The notes under the pieces are model-generated. The model saw only the letters and a program-made list of their open reading frames with translations, did no database searches and was not told the DNA's origin. Below are positions 1 through 8,822 of a DNA stretch of 64,000 bases, piece after piece. The stretch's first letter is position 1. Every line of letters begins with the position of its first letter. Source of the DNA: an uncultured Acidimicrobiales bacterium (GTDB taxonomy: Bacteria; Actinomycetota; Acidimicrobiia; Acidimicrobiales; SZUA-35); assembly GCA_937922045.1 (NCBI GenBank), contig CAKZXA010000037.1:1-64000 (forward strand), read 5' to 3'. The translations under genes were made by a program, and so were the position numbers.

Positions 1-1
1 C

Positions 2-139
2 CTACAGACCGATGGTGTTGGCGGCGACCTCAACCCCCTTCCCGGCTTCACGTCGTTTCCCAACGACTACATAACCTTTTATCCCCGAGGCTCGGTGTGG
101 CATCCAGACGCAGGGCTGTTGTCTCTCGTCGACGGCTAG
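2..139 (+). CDS. C-terminal end of an unidentified protein (truncated by window edge)
   Basis: A reading frame open from the left edge ends at a TAG at 137-139. Its last 45 residues have ordinary protein composition (GGDLNPLPGF near the start, FYPRGSVWHPD near the end). The frame used by the downstream monooxygenase in the same stretch is instead Arg/Ser-rich nonsense, which supports coding in this frame. No family is recognised from this short tail. It could still be a chance open frame. Confidence 0.4.
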   Translation, partial: LQTDGVGGDLNPLPGFTSFPNDYITFYPRGSVWHPDAGLLSLVDG

Positions 140-228
140 CCAGTCCCTCTCGACGGAGGCCGGGGGCCTGTGCTGTACTGGCTCAGCAGGCCACGATCGA
201 GCCGCTCACCACGGCTCAAGGGGGATCA

Positions 229-2037
229 ATGAGCACACCATCTGAAACCGTCAGCCGATGGCTGGAAACCTTCGACGCAGCCTTGAAGGCCGCCAACAAC
301 TCGGGAGCGGCAGAGATGTTCGCCGACGAGTCGTTCTGGCGTGACCTCGTCACCTTCACCTGGAACATCAAGACGATGGAAGGACAGGGCGAGATCCGAG
401 ACATGCTCGACGCCTGCGGCGCCAACGCAGCTCCGTCGAACTGGACCTTGAACGGTGAGGCGAACGAGGCCGACGGCGTCGTCGACGGCTGGATCAACTT
501 CGAAACCGCAACCGCTCGCGGCGAGGGCCACATCCGGTTGATCGACGGCAAATGTTTCACCCTGCTCACCGCAATGACGGAGTTGAAGGGACATGAGGAG
601 GCGAAGCACGGCAACCGGCAAAGGGGGGTTGAGCACGGCGCTTCCGCCGATCGTCAGACGTGGCTAGAGAAACGAGAACAGGAAGAAGCCGAACTCGGTT
701 ATAGCACGCAGCCCTACTGCGTCATCGTCGGCGGCGGTCAAGGCGCCATCGGGTTGGGGGCCCGTCTTCGCCAGCTGTCGGTGCCGACCATCATCATCGA
801 GAAGAACGAACGCGCCGGCGACTCATGGCGTAAACGCTACAAGTCTCTCTGCCTTCACGATCCGGTGTGGTACGACCATCTTCCCTACATCAAGTTCCCG
901 GAGAACTGGCCGGTTTTCGCTCCAAAAGACAAGATCGGCGACTGGCTCGAGTGGTACACGAAGGTCATGGAGCTCAACTATTGGGCGTCAACCGAGTGCC
1001 TCGACGCCAGCTACGACGAAGCCTCCCAAACCTGGGAGGTGAACGTTCGTCGACAGCGTGACGATGGCACGACCGAGGAGATCACTCTGCGACCGACCCA
1101 GCTGGTGCTCGCCACCGGCATGTCGGGCAAGCCGAGGGTTCCAGAAATTCCTGGCGCCGAAACCTTCACCGGCGACCTTCACCACTCGTCGGCCCATCGA
1201 AGCTCCGATGCCTACGAGGGCAAGAACTGCGTGGTTCTCGGTTCGAACAACTCAGCTCACGACATTTGCGCTGCCCTGTGGGAGGCCGGAGCGGCCGAGG
1301 TCACGATGATCCAGCGGTCATCCACCCATATCGCTCGCTCGGAAACGCTGATGCGCTTGGCCCTCGGTGATCTCTACTCCGAAGAGGCGTTGGCCAATGG
1401 CGTCACGACCGAGATGGCCGACATGATCTTCGCCTCCCTGCCATACCGCATCATGCACCGATTCCAGATCCCGGTCTATGAGCAGATGGCCAAAGACGAC
1501 GCCGAGTTCTACAAGGGTTTGGAAGACGCTGGCTTCATGCTCGATTGGGGCGACGACGGTTCAGGTCTCTTCATGAAGTACCTGCGCCGAGGCTCTGGCT
1601 ACTACATCGACGTGGGCGCATCCCAGCTCCTGATCGACGGCGAAGTAAAGCTTCGCAGCGGGGTGAACATCACCGAGATCAAGCCCGATCGTGTCGTGCT
1701 CACCGACGGTTCCGAGCTTCCGGCAGACCTCGTGGTGCTGGCCACCGGCTTTGGTTCGATGAACGGATTCGCCGCCGACCTTATCTCACCTGAGGTTGCC
1801 GACAAGGTTGGCAAGGTGTGGGGCCTCGGTTCAGAAACCACCAAAGATCCTGGGCCGTGGGAAGGTGAGCAGCGCAATATGTGGAAGCCGACCCAGCAGG
1901 ATGCTCTCTGGTTCCATGGAGGCAATCTGCATCAGTCTCGCCATTACTCGCTGTACCTGGCTCTCCAGTTGAAGGCCCGCCAAGCAGGCATCGACACGCC
2001 TGTCTACGGCCTCCAAGAGGTGCACCACACGGCGTAG
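229..2037 (+). CDS. Flavin-containing monooxygenase with N-terminal NTF2/SnoaL-like domain
   Basis: This is a 602-residue protein. Residues 1-130 look like an NTF2/SnoaL-type alpha+beta barrel. Residues 163-600 form a two-dinucleotide-binding flavin monooxygenase: FAD site GGGQGA at 168-173, an FMO-like motif FTGDLHHSSAH at 313-323, an NADPH-site sequence LGSNNSAHD at 337-345, and ATG motifs (LATGMSG, LATGFGS). Such enzymes use NADPH, FAD and O2 to oxygenate soft nucleophiles or ketones; the substrate cannot be told. The frame is open from position 97, but the ATG at 229 follows a purine-rich site (AAGGGGGA), and the upstream part overlaps the probable end of another gene. It ends 12 bases before a convergent membrane-protein gene. 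Confidence 0.85.
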   Translation: MSTPSETVSRWLETFDAALKAANNSGAAEMFADESFWRDLVTFTWNIKTMEGQGEIRDMLDACGANAAPSNWTLNGEANEADGVVDGWINFETATARGEGHIRLIDGKCFTLLTAMTELKGHEEAKHGNRQRGVEHGASADRQTWLEKREQEEAELGYSTQPYCVIVGGGQGAIGLGARLRQLSVPTIIIEKNERAGDSWRKRYKSLCLHDPVWYDHLPYIKFPENWPVFAPKDKIGDWLEWYTKVMELNYWASTECLDASYDEASQTWEVNVRRQRDDGTTEEITLRPTQLVLATGMSGKPRVPEIPGAETFTGDLHHSSAHRSSDAYEGKNCVVLGSNNSAHDICAALWEAGAAEVTMIQRSSTHIARSETLMRLALGDLYSEEALANGVTTEMADMIFASLPYRIMHRFQIPVYEQMAKDDAEFYKGLEDAGFMLDWGDDGSGLFMKYLRRGSGYYIDVGASQLLIDGEVKLRSGVNITEIKPDRVVLTDGSELPADLVVLATGFGSMNGFAADLISPEVADKVGKVWGLGSETTKDPGPWEGEQRNMWKPTQQDALWFHGGNLHQSRHYSLYLALQLKARQAGIDTPVYGLQEVHHTA

Positions 2038-2049
2038 ACCTGTTCGTTA

Positions 2050-2538
2050 TTAGGAGCCGGGTTGCCAGATCATCAGGGCCAGCGCGATGGCGAGCAGCAG
2101 ATGAAGGCTGCCTTCGCCCAGGGCTAGTTTCTTCGCCGCACCCTGGGCTTCGACGTCGTCGCCCAGGGTGGCGTCGGTTTTGAGGCCTGCGGCGCTGGTG
2201 GCGAGAGAGGCTACCGAGGGGCGGATCAGGCCGTGGACAACGCCGATCGTGGCGAACCAGACGACAAAGGCGGCTGAAACCCAGACTTCGGCGAAGCTGA
2301 TGGCGCTTTCGCTGATGGCAATCATCATGATGCCGAGTGCCCCCAACGCATAGAGCGCCTTGTGAGCCGTCCCAGCAACCGATTGTGCCGTTTCAAGCAG
2401 AGCCCTGGCCTCGGTTCCGGGGGCTCGAAAGGCGCGGGCGTGAATGGTGCCGTAGGCCAGTAGCCCACCGAAGCCGACGACGGCGGTCCCGATGTGCAAC
2501 AACAGCAAGATGCGGTACAGAACAGATCCTGGTCCCAA
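2050..2538 (-). CDS. Small integral membrane protein, four predicted helices
   Basis: About 162 residues with four hydrophobic segments (near residues 8-30, 55-78, 83-105 and 140-160) and short charged loops. A His-Ile-Gly at the end of the first helix resembles DUF2269-type membrane proteins, but this is only a resemblance. The start is uncertain: the frame begins at a TTG at 2538 with no clear ribosome-binding site. It is divergent from the conserved hypothetical gene at 2595 and convergent with the monooxygenase. No function can be assigned. Confidence 0.6.
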   Translation of the reverse strand: MGPGSVLYRILLLLHIGTAVVGFGGLLAYGTIHARAFRAPGTEARALLETAQSVAGTAHKALYALGALGIMMIAISESAISFAEVWVSAAFVVWFATIGVVHGLIRPSVASLATSAAGLKTDATLGDDVEAQGAAKKLALGEGSLHLLLAIALALMIWQPGS

Positions 2539-2594
2539 AACAGTGCTCCAAAAACAGTACTCTTCGGCGGGTGGTTGCCAGTAACCTTAGTGGC

Positions 2595-3113
2595 GTGGCT
2601 GCTCCCGAGTATGTACCTACCGACCCAATGAGCCGTGTCCGTGCCTATACGTCGCCGCCGCCCCGTCCGGGCGGCTGGACCGCGAGTCGTCCCGGCGAGC
2701 TCGATGGTGGCCAACCTGAAGGGCTAGGGCTCGGAACGTCGGGCCCCGATCAGGGCTATGCCTACAAGCTTGCAAGCTCGTTCGAGGACCGTGTCCATCT
2801 CGGTGGAGTCTCCTGGGAAGACGCCAAAGCTGGCTGTACCGCGGTGGCGATGAAACGATCGGCCTTGTTTGGCCGAGCTCCGGTCATTCACGATCTCACG
2901 GCGGCATTCACGATTTTTGGCTTTCTCGACGCCGACCCGGCCGATGCATTGATCGAAGCGCGCCGCAAACACTTCGCCGAGGTTCGCAGCCACCATCACT
3001 ATGCTGAGCGTCGCGGCCTTGTCGACTTTGTCGAAACCGCCATGTTGCGCAAACCTCACACCGAGATTGCAGCCCAGTACAAGGCCGACTGGCGCCGGCT
3101 TTTCGCATCCTGA
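2595..3113 (+). CDS. Conserved hypothetical protein upstream of gltX
   Basis: About 172 residues from a GTG at 2595 (an ATG at 2628 is the alternative). The N-terminal 50 residues are rich in Pro, Gly and Arg and probably disordered. The rest is a compact helical domain containing AGCTAVAMKRSALFG and a His-rich stretch SHHHYAER. I know no function for it; similar proteins are, to my recollection, actinobacterial. The gene ends 53 bases before gltX on the same strand, so the two may be cotranscribed. It shows no signal peptide or membrane segment. Confidence 0.6.
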   Translation: MAAPEYVPTDPMSRVRAYTSPPPRPGGWTASRPGELDGGQPEGLGLGTSGPDQGYAYKLASSFEDRVHLGGVSWEDAKAGCTAVAMKRSALFGRAPVIHDLTAAFTIFGFLDADPADALIEARRKHFAEVRSHHHYAERRGLVDFVETAMLRKPHTEIAAQYKADWRRLFAS

Positions 3114-3166
3114 GGGCCGACGGCCTTCCAGATATCTCTCACCTCAACATTTCAAGGAGCGCCTAG

Positions 3167-4531
3167 ATGACGGCTCGTCTTCGTTTTTCGCCTGCCCCTA
3201 CCGGCTATCTCCATGTTGGTGGTGCTCGTACGGCACTGTTCAACTGGCTGTACGCGCGTCGGGTCGGTGGCACCTTCGTCCTTCGTATCGAAGACACCGA
3301 TGCGGATCGTTCTCGCCCGGAGTTGGTCGAGGCCATCTACGACAGCCTCCGTTGGCTCGGGGTCGACTGGGACGAGGAATACCACCAGTCGGACCGTTTC
3401 GAGGCCTACCGCGAAGTGGCGCAGAGCTTTCTCGACAAGGGTCTTGCCTACTACTGCGACTGCAGCCAGGATGATGTGAAGGCCAGGGTGGGGGACAAGG
3501 GCGCCGGCTACGACGGGCATTGCCGCCAACGCGACGTCCAGCCTGGCGAGGGGGTTGTCGTGCGCTTCCGCACCCCCGATGAGGGCTTGATCACGTGGGA
3601 CGATCTGATCCGAGGCCGGGTGGAGTTCGACGCCACCACACTCGAAGACTTCATTATCGTGCGCTCCAATGGGGTGCCGATGTTTCACCTCGCCAACGCC
3701 TACGACGACTACGACATGGGCATCACCCACGTGGTGAGGGGCGAAGACCTGGTCAACACCACACCGAGGGTGATCCTGCTGCGGGAGGCGCTCGGCGCCA
3801 CCGAACATCCCATCTATGCCCACCTGCCTCTGATCGTGAACGAGCAGCGTAAGAAGCTGTCGAAGCGGCGCGACGACGTTGCCGTTGGCGACTACCGGTC
3901 GCGGGGCTATCTGCCCGAAGCCATGCGCAACTACCTGGTGACGCTGGGCTGGGGCCCGAAGGACGATATCGAGATCCGCCCTCTGGTTGAAATCATCGAG
4001 CAGTTCGACCTGGCCGATATCAACAAGGCTCCCGCCTTCTTCGACGTGAAGAAGCTCGATCACTTCAATGGTGAATATATTCGCGAGCTCGATGTCGACG
4101 AGTTCATCACCCAGAGCACACCGTATATCAACGATGCCTATGGCTCGATCGACCCTGCGCTTTACCGTCGCCTCGCGCCTTTTGTGCAGGAGCGTGTGCG
4201 CCGATTCGATGAGTCACCGCGGTTCATCAACTGGATTGTGGCCACCCCGCCTGAGCCGACGGAGAAGGATTGGCGCAAGGTCATGCAGAAAGACAAGGTG
4301 CCCGAAGTACTCGACCTGGTTATCGAGCAGATCGAGGCCGCCGAGTGGACGCCCGAACGCATGTCGGAGATCATTCTGGGCGCAGGCGAACAGCTCGGGG
4401 TGAAATCGCAGCTTCCGGTGCGCCTCGCTCTCACAGGGCAGCGATCCGGTATTCCGCTTTTCGAACCGATGGTTGAACTCGATCGGGAAGTGGTCCTCAA
4501 TCGGCTGCGCACCGCCCGAGCTGCTCTGTAG
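3167..4531 (+). CDS. gltX: Glutamate--tRNA ligase
   Basis: Class I aminoacyl-tRNA synthetase that charges tRNA-Glu. The 454-residue length fits the bacterial family. The HIGH-type motif is GYLHVG at residues 13-18, inside the conserved FSPAPTGYLHVGGART, and the KMSKS-type motif is KKLSKR at 229-234. RIEDTD at 40-45 and VVRGEDL at 189-195 are also typical of GluRS. A Cys/His cluster near 97-119 (YYCDCS...HC) resembles the zinc-binding insert found in some GluRS. The start at 3167 has a good site, AAGGAG, at 3151-3156. The cognate tRNA-Glu(CTC) gene lies about 4.5 kb downstream. Confidence 0.96.
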   Translation: MTARLRFSPAPTGYLHVGGARTALFNWLYARRVGGTFVLRIEDTDADRSRPELVEAIYDSLRWLGVDWDEEYHQSDRFEAYREVAQSFLDKGLAYYCDCSQDDVKARVGDKGAGYDGHCRQRDVQPGEGVVVRFRTPDEGLITWDDLIRGRVEFDATTLEDFIIVRSNGVPMFHLANAYDDYDMGITHVVRGEDLVNTTPRVILLREALGATEHPIYAHLPLIVNEQRKKLSKRRDDVAVGDYRSRGYLPEAMRNYLVTLGWGPKDDIEIRPLVEIIEQFDLADINKAPAFFDVKKLDHFNGEYIRELDVDEFITQSTPYINDAYGSIDPALYRRLAPFVQERVRRFDESPRFINWIVATPPEPTEKDWRKVMQKDKVPEVLDLVIEQIEAAEWTPERMSEIILGAGEQLGVKSQLPVRLALTGQRSGIPLFEPMVELDREVVLNRLRTARAAL

Positions 4532-4741
4532 GTAATGTCTGGTTCAGTCGATCGGCAAGGCTTCTATCACCGCCGACTTGTTTGTGTCCGAAAATGACCA
4601 TCTGCTGTCCCAAGTTAACCTTGGCTGATTAGGCATGGAGGGCCGCCGTTCTTCGATGCCTACGCCGATCGTGTCGGTCCCAAGGTTGAGATTCCCTCCG
4701 ACTACATCTATGACATCGACATTGGCCGAAGGTCGATAACG

Positions 4742-5017
4742 ATGTCATGGAACACCGATCCAGTGTGGGACGCCTATGAGCCCTATGTTGGCAAGCTCGG
4801 TGGTCTAACCCAGGAGCAGGCAGCGTCGCTTCCCTTGGCCGACGAGTACCGGATTACGTTCAGCAAGCCAATCTCGGATCTGACGTTCACCGCCGATCCC
4901 ACGATGACCCTGGTCCCCACTGTTCGAATCGTGGACGACTACACCGTAGTCATCTCGATCTCTGGCGGAACCACTATCGGTGATGGCTATGACGCCGTCA
5001 TCAACATCGGCCGCTAA
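4742..5017 (+). CDS. Small hypothetical protein, possibly the tail of a decayed gene
   Basis: A 91-residue frame from the ATG at 4742. The same frame is open back to about 4617, and the 40 extra residues also look like protein (PPFFDAYADRVGPKVE, IPSDYIYDID), yet that part has no ATG or GTG. The piece may therefore be the 3' remainder of a longer gene whose start was lost. The C-terminal half has alternating beta-strand pattern. No family is recognised. A strong hairpin follows at 5033. Confidence 0.45.
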   Translation: MSWNTDPVWDAYEPYVGKLGGLTQEQAASLPLADEYRITFSKPISDLTFTADPTMTLVPTVRIVDDYTVVISISGGTTIGDGYDAVINIGR

Positions 5018-5032
5018 GGCCGACGTTGACAG

Positions 5033-5065
5033 GAGACATAGGGCCAACATCTGGCCCTATGTCTC
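5033..5065. terminator. Perfect 14-bp hairpin, likely bidirectional terminator
   Basis: GAGACATAGGGCCA at 5033-5046 is exactly complementary to 5052-5065, with loop ACATC. It lies between the convergent ends of the small gene at 4742-5017 and the SnoaL-type gene at 5102, where a two-way terminator is expected. There is no long T-tract on either side, so intrinsic termination would be of the U-poor kind. Confidence 0.6.
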
Positions 5066-5101
5066 AGGTTCTGACCCGGTTCATGCCAGGTAAAACATCA
5101 C

Positions 5102-6187
5102 TCAGAACTTGTCGGAGTTGACCAGATCCGCCTCGGGAGGCAAGGTCTCAACGTTGTCCCAATGTTCGACGATCAAGCCACCTTCGAGCCGGAAGATGTC
5201 GAACGCCGCATAGTCGATGCTATTCCACACTTGATGGGCGAACGAAACGACGAAGTTTCCCTGGCCGATGATGCGATGGATTTGACGGTAGTAGAGCGTC
5301 TCGCCACGTTCACGAGCGCCCTTGTCCATCGCCACCAACGAATCCAGTCCGTCTGGAGCATCAGGATTGTGGTTGATGTATGTGTCGCTGGAGATGAATT
5401 CGGAGAATTCGGCGGTGGGTGATTCGCAGAACGCCTCGGTCAGGAGGCGACGCACGACTGCCTTGTTCTCCTCGGTTCGGTGCAGATCTGTGATTTCCAC
5501 GGCGCCATCGATCTGTGTGTGGCCGCTGGGCCCCTCACCACCGAGAGCATGGATGACATCCCAGTGCTCAACGATCTTGCCATTGCCGTCGGTGTCGAAA
5601 AGATCGGTGGTCACCCAACGGGCCTCACCGTTGTTGAGGCTCTGAGCCGCCTGAACAAAGACGAAACGTCCGTCGACGTAGGAACGAACGATCTCGATAT
5701 CGCGGACCGGATTCCTCTCGACGAATGGCTCGAAAAACTCGACGAAACCTTCAACCCCATCTCGGACGCCCGTCGAATGCTGTGTGTAACGGTCGCCGGT
5801 GTAGCTCTCCACCGCACCGCGGACATTGCCGTCTCGAATCCCTTCGAGATACAGCCGTTTCGCGTTGGCCAGCCCTGGATGCTTGGCGGAGGCAACTTCT
5901 ACCTGACGCGCCATGTTCATCGTTGATGCGTCTACCAGCCTCAGGAACTCCTGGTTGGCCTCAGCCTCGCCGAACGCGGCCATGGAGTTGTCGGCGTCGT
6001 GGGAGCTGTCCCAGCGCAACGAGATGGTCCAGAGGCCGTCTTCGCTCACTGTCGTCACTCTCGTACCCGGGTTGTACCCAGGCTGGTGGGCCAAAGAGTC
6101 GCCCTCGACCCGAGCGTTAGCCTCGGCGAAGGCGTCCGCGGAGCCAGCGTCGTTGAGCCGGAGCGTAATGGTTTCAATAGTTGCCAT
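5102..6187 (-). CDS. Three-domain SnoaL/NTF2-like protein (possible cyclase or hydrolase)
   Basis: 361 residues from the ATG at 6187 (the frame extends to a TTG at 6208). It reads as three parts: residues 1-100, a ferredoxin-like fold resembling an ABM/quinol-monooxygenase domain; 100-230, a SnoaL-like domain (LYLEGIRDGN...YTQHSTGVRDG...EHWDVI); and 240-355, a second SnoaL-like domain (LLTEAF...YINHNPDAPDG...VEHWDNV). The repeated signature NHN/QHS plus EHWD is typical of SnoaL-like polyketide-cyclase-fold proteins. The substrate is unknown. The gene is 81 bases downstream of the DUF4405-like membrane gene on the same strand, and an AraC regulator is divergent from the pair. Confidence 0.7.
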   Translation of the reverse strand: MATIETITLRLNDAGSADAFAEANARVEGDSLAHQPGYNPGTRVTTVSEDGLWTISLRWDSSHDADNSMAAFGEAEANQEFLRLVDASTMNMARQVEVASAKHPGLANAKRLYLEGIRDGNVRGAVESYTGDRYTQHSTGVRDGVEGFVEFFEPFVERNPVRDIEIVRSYVDGRFVFVQAAQSLNNGEARWVTTDLFDTDGNGKIVEHWDVIHALGGEGPSGHTQIDGAVEITDLHRTEENKAVVRRLLTEAFCESPTAEFSEFISSDTYINHNPDAPDGLDSLVAMDKGARERGETLYYRQIHRIIGQGNFVVSFAHQVWNSIDYAAFDIFRLEGGLIVEHWDNVETLPPEADLVNSDKF

Positions 6188-6268
6188 GACGGAATCTGTG
6201 CCTTTCAATTGGTAGCAGATGGTTCGGCTATGCGGCCGCCGATGTGGTTACGTCTCCCCAGCGTTTGA

Positions 6269-6694
6269 TCACGCAACAGCCGTTTGTCGGCCTACGAGGA
6301 CCAGAAGTCGGCGACGGTTGCGCCACAGGTGAGATAGTGCGAGCACGAGCGAAAGCAAGCCGGTCACGTTGTGCACGGCCCCCCAGGCGCTGTTATCTGA
6401 CCACTCGAGCCATACGGGGAAGCCGGTTGCGATACAGATAGCGGTCACCGCTGAGAACACCGCATTGAATCTTGCGAGGTGCCATTCAGGATGAGATGTT
6501 CGCCTTCGGACCGCACTGGTGACCCACCGCCAGTTGGCGGCAACGTGGATCGAGACGACGGGGACGAGAACGACGCCAATCCAGGAATGAAGACTGTAAT
6601 CTGGCCCTTCCCTGGTCACGAACTCGGCGACAAAGCCGACCAAGAGACTAGCGTCGAGGATGATTCGCGTTGCACGCTTACGAAGTATGTTCAC
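6269..6694 (-). CDS. Four-helix membrane protein resembling DUF4405/cytochrome b561-type
   Basis: 141 residues with four hydrophobic helices. His residues sit in or near the helices (HSWIG, IHVAANW, VHNVTG, LSHLWRNR), the arrangement seen in small haem-binding membrane proteins of the DUF4405 type; haem binding is inferred. A basic tail (HLWRNRRRLL) suggests a cytosolic C terminus. It is probably cotranscribed with the SnoaL-like gene downstream. The 260 bases between this gene and the divergent AraC-type regulator (6695-6953) hold no convincing gene and should contain both promoters. Confidence 0.6.
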   Translation of the reverse strand: MNILRKRATRIILDASLLVGFVAEFVTREGPDYSLHSWIGVVLVPVVSIHVAANWRWVTSAVRRRTSHPEWHLARFNAVFSAVTAICIATGFPVWLEWSDNSAWGAVHNVTGLLSLVLALSHLWRNRRRLLVLVGRQTAVA

Positions 6695-6953
6695 GTCGAT
6701 CGTTCACCGTGACGACACGGCGCCATAGTTGCTATTCGGTCAACCATGCGGGCCTTGCCGTGAGGCCTCCGGCCTGGAAGACTGCGCCGATCGCGGCGAC
6801 ACCTACTGACCCAGGTCGGCACCCCATTCGCTTTGATTCGCATTTCATCTCCCTTGGTCTGGCCCGCAAGCCGGGCAACTTCAGTTAAGAAGACCGGGCG
6901 GCCGAGCCAAAGGTTCAAAGCTGACAAGCACTAGTCAAAAACAGACATAGCGC

Positions 6954-7844
6954 GTGGGATGTAGCCTAGGGTGCGTCAAACTTGTCGTCGTGGACGACAT
7001 CGTCGAACTCAACCTTTCCCAAGCGGTCAACGTGACGAACACGACGTTTATTCGTGAGTCGATCCAGAAACGTGTCGAAGCTGACGGCCTCGATGGCCCA
7101 CCGGTCGAGCTCGTCCGGTTTCATGTCTTCATCCACTGCACCCGAGGCTATGGGCAGCATATGGTGGATTTCGAGGACCACGAGCTGAACCCAGGAACAG
7201 CCGTATGGATTCGGCCCGGTCAGGTGCAGCGGTGGAGCAACATTCACGACGATTTCGACGCCGATGTGGCGGTCTTCGCATCGTCGAGCATCCCCGACCT
7301 TCCGCTTTTCAAACACATCCAGGGGGCCACGGTCATCGCCCAGCTCGGCGATGATGCCGACCGACTAAAGCAGCAGATGGAATGGATGGCTGCCGATCTC
7401 GAAGCGAACAAGGACTTGGCGACCGCGGCCGCTGTTGTGGGTGTCATCTTGCGACTCTTCGCTCGACATGCGGCGAGCCCCAATGGCTCCGGTGATACAC
7501 CTGGCCGCCGGTTGACCGCCTCGTTCGTTGAGAGCGTCGATCGCAACATCGAACAACGGTCGGTTGCCTGGCACGCCCGACAGATTGGGGCCTCCACCCG
7601 TTCGGTGGCCCGAGCAACGGCCGAAACCCTCGAGCAACGCCCAAAGCAAGTCATCGACACCCGCGTCATCCTGGAAGCGCGACGACGACTTGCGTGGTCG
7701 GATGCTGATATCGCGACGATCGCCAGGGCTCTCCATTTCTCCGAGGCCTCGAACTTCACCAAGTTCTTTCGCACACGGACAGGAACGTCACCCTCAGCCT
7801 TTCGAGATGCGGTGACCGACCTCGAATGTCATGAACCAGCTTGA
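6954..7844 (+). CDS. AraC-family transcriptional regulator
   Basis: About 296 residues. Residues 40-130 look like a cupin-type sensor domain (RFHVFIHCTRGYGQHMVDFED, then a WIRPGQVQRW strand). Residues 190-290 form the double helix-turn-helix of AraC proteins, ending in the characteristic FSEASNFTKFFRTRTGTSPSAFR. The start is unsure: GTG at 6954 or GTG at 6990; neither has a clear ribosome-binding site. Being divergent from the DUF4405-like and SnoaL-like genes, it probably controls them; the ligand is unknown. Confidence 0.85.
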   Translation: MGCSLGCVKLVVVDDIVELNLSQAVNVTNTTFIRESIQKRVEADGLDGPPVELVRFHVFIHCTRGYGQHMVDFEDHELNPGTAVWIRPGQVQRWSNIHDDFDADVAVFASSSIPDLPLFKHIQGATVIAQLGDDADRLKQQMEWMAADLEANKDLATAAAVVGVILRLFARHAASPNGSGDTPGRRLTASFVESVDRNIEQRSVAWHARQIGASTRSVARATAETLEQRPKQVIDTRVILEARRRLAWSDADIATIARALHFSEASNFTKFFRTRTGTSPSAFRDAVTDLECHEPA

Positions 7845-7942
7845 TGTTGCAGAGCAAGGCGAGCAGACACCGAGCTTCGCTCATCTCGCTTATGAAGGCA
7901 CGTTGCCTCCACCCGCGTCGAGTTTGGTTTACGCTGGAGGAT

Positions 7943-8722
7943 GTGACGGATCCCAAGGGCGGACATTCAGATCCCGATAGTGAACGACTCGACGAGAGAG
8001 ACCCACCACAAGTCGATGACTACGTTTCGTCGGCAGACGGCCACTCAGTGTCGGTTGATGACCCTGTGTCGGTTGATGACTCAGTGTCGGTTGATGACTC
8101 AGTGTCGGTCGATGACGAGGAGTTGGTGTCTTTGAAGAAGCTGGCCGGCATCGGACTCGGACTTTTCGTGCTCTACTTTGCTTCCACCTTCTTCGAGGTC
8201 TGGTGGACATCGACGCAACGCTACGACGGAGCGGCTCCTGCTGCCATCGTGCTCGGCGCCGCCCAATACAACGGCGAGCCCTCAGGAGCCCTACGGGGCC
8301 GGCTGGATCGAGCGGCTGAGCTCTATGCTGACGGCGATGTTGAGCTGATCGTGGTCACCGGTGGAGGCCAGGATGAGGATGTCACGACCGAGGCCAAGAC
8401 CGGGTACGACTATCTCCGCGAGTCCGCTGGTATCCCCGATGAGGATCTTCGGCTTGAGGTCCAGGGGCGGTCTACCTATGAGTCGATGGCGGCCACTGCT
8501 CGCTTCCTTGAGGACGAGGGCATTGTCGACGTGATTGTGGTGACCGACCCCTACCATGCGCGTCGCTCAACCCTCATTGCCAATGAGGTTGGGCTGGAAG
8601 CTGAGGCTGTGCCTACCGATGCGTCGGTCACGGCGGAACGGCTTGTAACCGAGACGGTTGCCGTCGGCGTTGGGCGCCTCGTGAGCTTTCGGCGCCTCGA
8701 CCGGTTCGCCGAGCAGCTCTAG
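7943..8722 (+). CDS. YdcF/SanA/ElyC-family (DUF218) membrane-anchored protein
   Basis: 259 residues from the GTG at 7943, just after GGAGG at 7936-7940 (the frame runs back to 7841, but that part is weak). The first 55 residues are acidic and contain a fourfold SVDD repeat. A single transmembrane helix follows (KLAGIGLGLFVLYFASTFF), then an extracytoplasmic DUF218 domain with IVLGAAQYNG, LIVVTGGGQDED, EVQGRSTYESM and VTDPYHARR. Family members are linked to envelope integrity and vancomycin exclusion, but their chemistry is not settled. A second DUF218 gene lies at 42017-42727. Confidence 0.8.
   Translation: MTDPKGGHSDPDSERLDERDPPQVDDYVSSADGHSVSVDDPVSVDDSVSVDDSVSVDDEELVSLKKLAGIGLGLFVLYFASTFFEVWWTSTQRYDGAAPAAIVLGAAQYNGEPSGALRGRLDRAAELYADGDVELIVVTGGGQDEDVTTEAKTGYDYLRESAGIPDEDLRLEVQGRSTYESMAATARFLEDEGIVDVIVVTDPYHARRSTLIANEVGLEAEAVPTDASVTAERLVTETVAVGVGRLVSFRRLDRFAEQL
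8045..8116 (+). repeat. Four tandem 18-bp coding repeats (SVSVDD)
   Basis: The unit TCAGTGTCGGTTGATGAC occurs at 8045-8062, 8063-8080 (first codon CCT), 8081-8098 and 8099-8116 (one T to C change). It is in frame and encodes an acidic, probably disordered linker before the membrane helix of the DUF218 protein. Copy number could change by slippage without breaking the frame. Confidence 0.9.
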
Positions 8723-8822
8723 CTCCGTGGGCGGCTCGTTGGGAGCCTCAAAAAAACTCACGGGCCGACGTCCCGAGGGTACCGATACGGTGGTGCGGGC
8801 GGTACCCTGATAGCTCCATCAC

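Noticed and set aside
3152-4063. Long open frame opposite gltX (about 300 codons)
   Set aside because: It mirrors the codon periodicity of gltX and has no recognisable motif; the same applies to long antisense frames at 32485-33522 (tpa), 36458-37693 (amidohydrolase), 45777-46772 (aminotransferase), 52128-53243 (purH) and 54962-56095 (MFS).
8776-8808. AGGGTACC/GGTACCCT inverted repeat before tRNA-Gln as terminator
   Set aside because: The 17-base spacer and absence of a T-tract make termination unlikely; it may simply belong to the promoter region.
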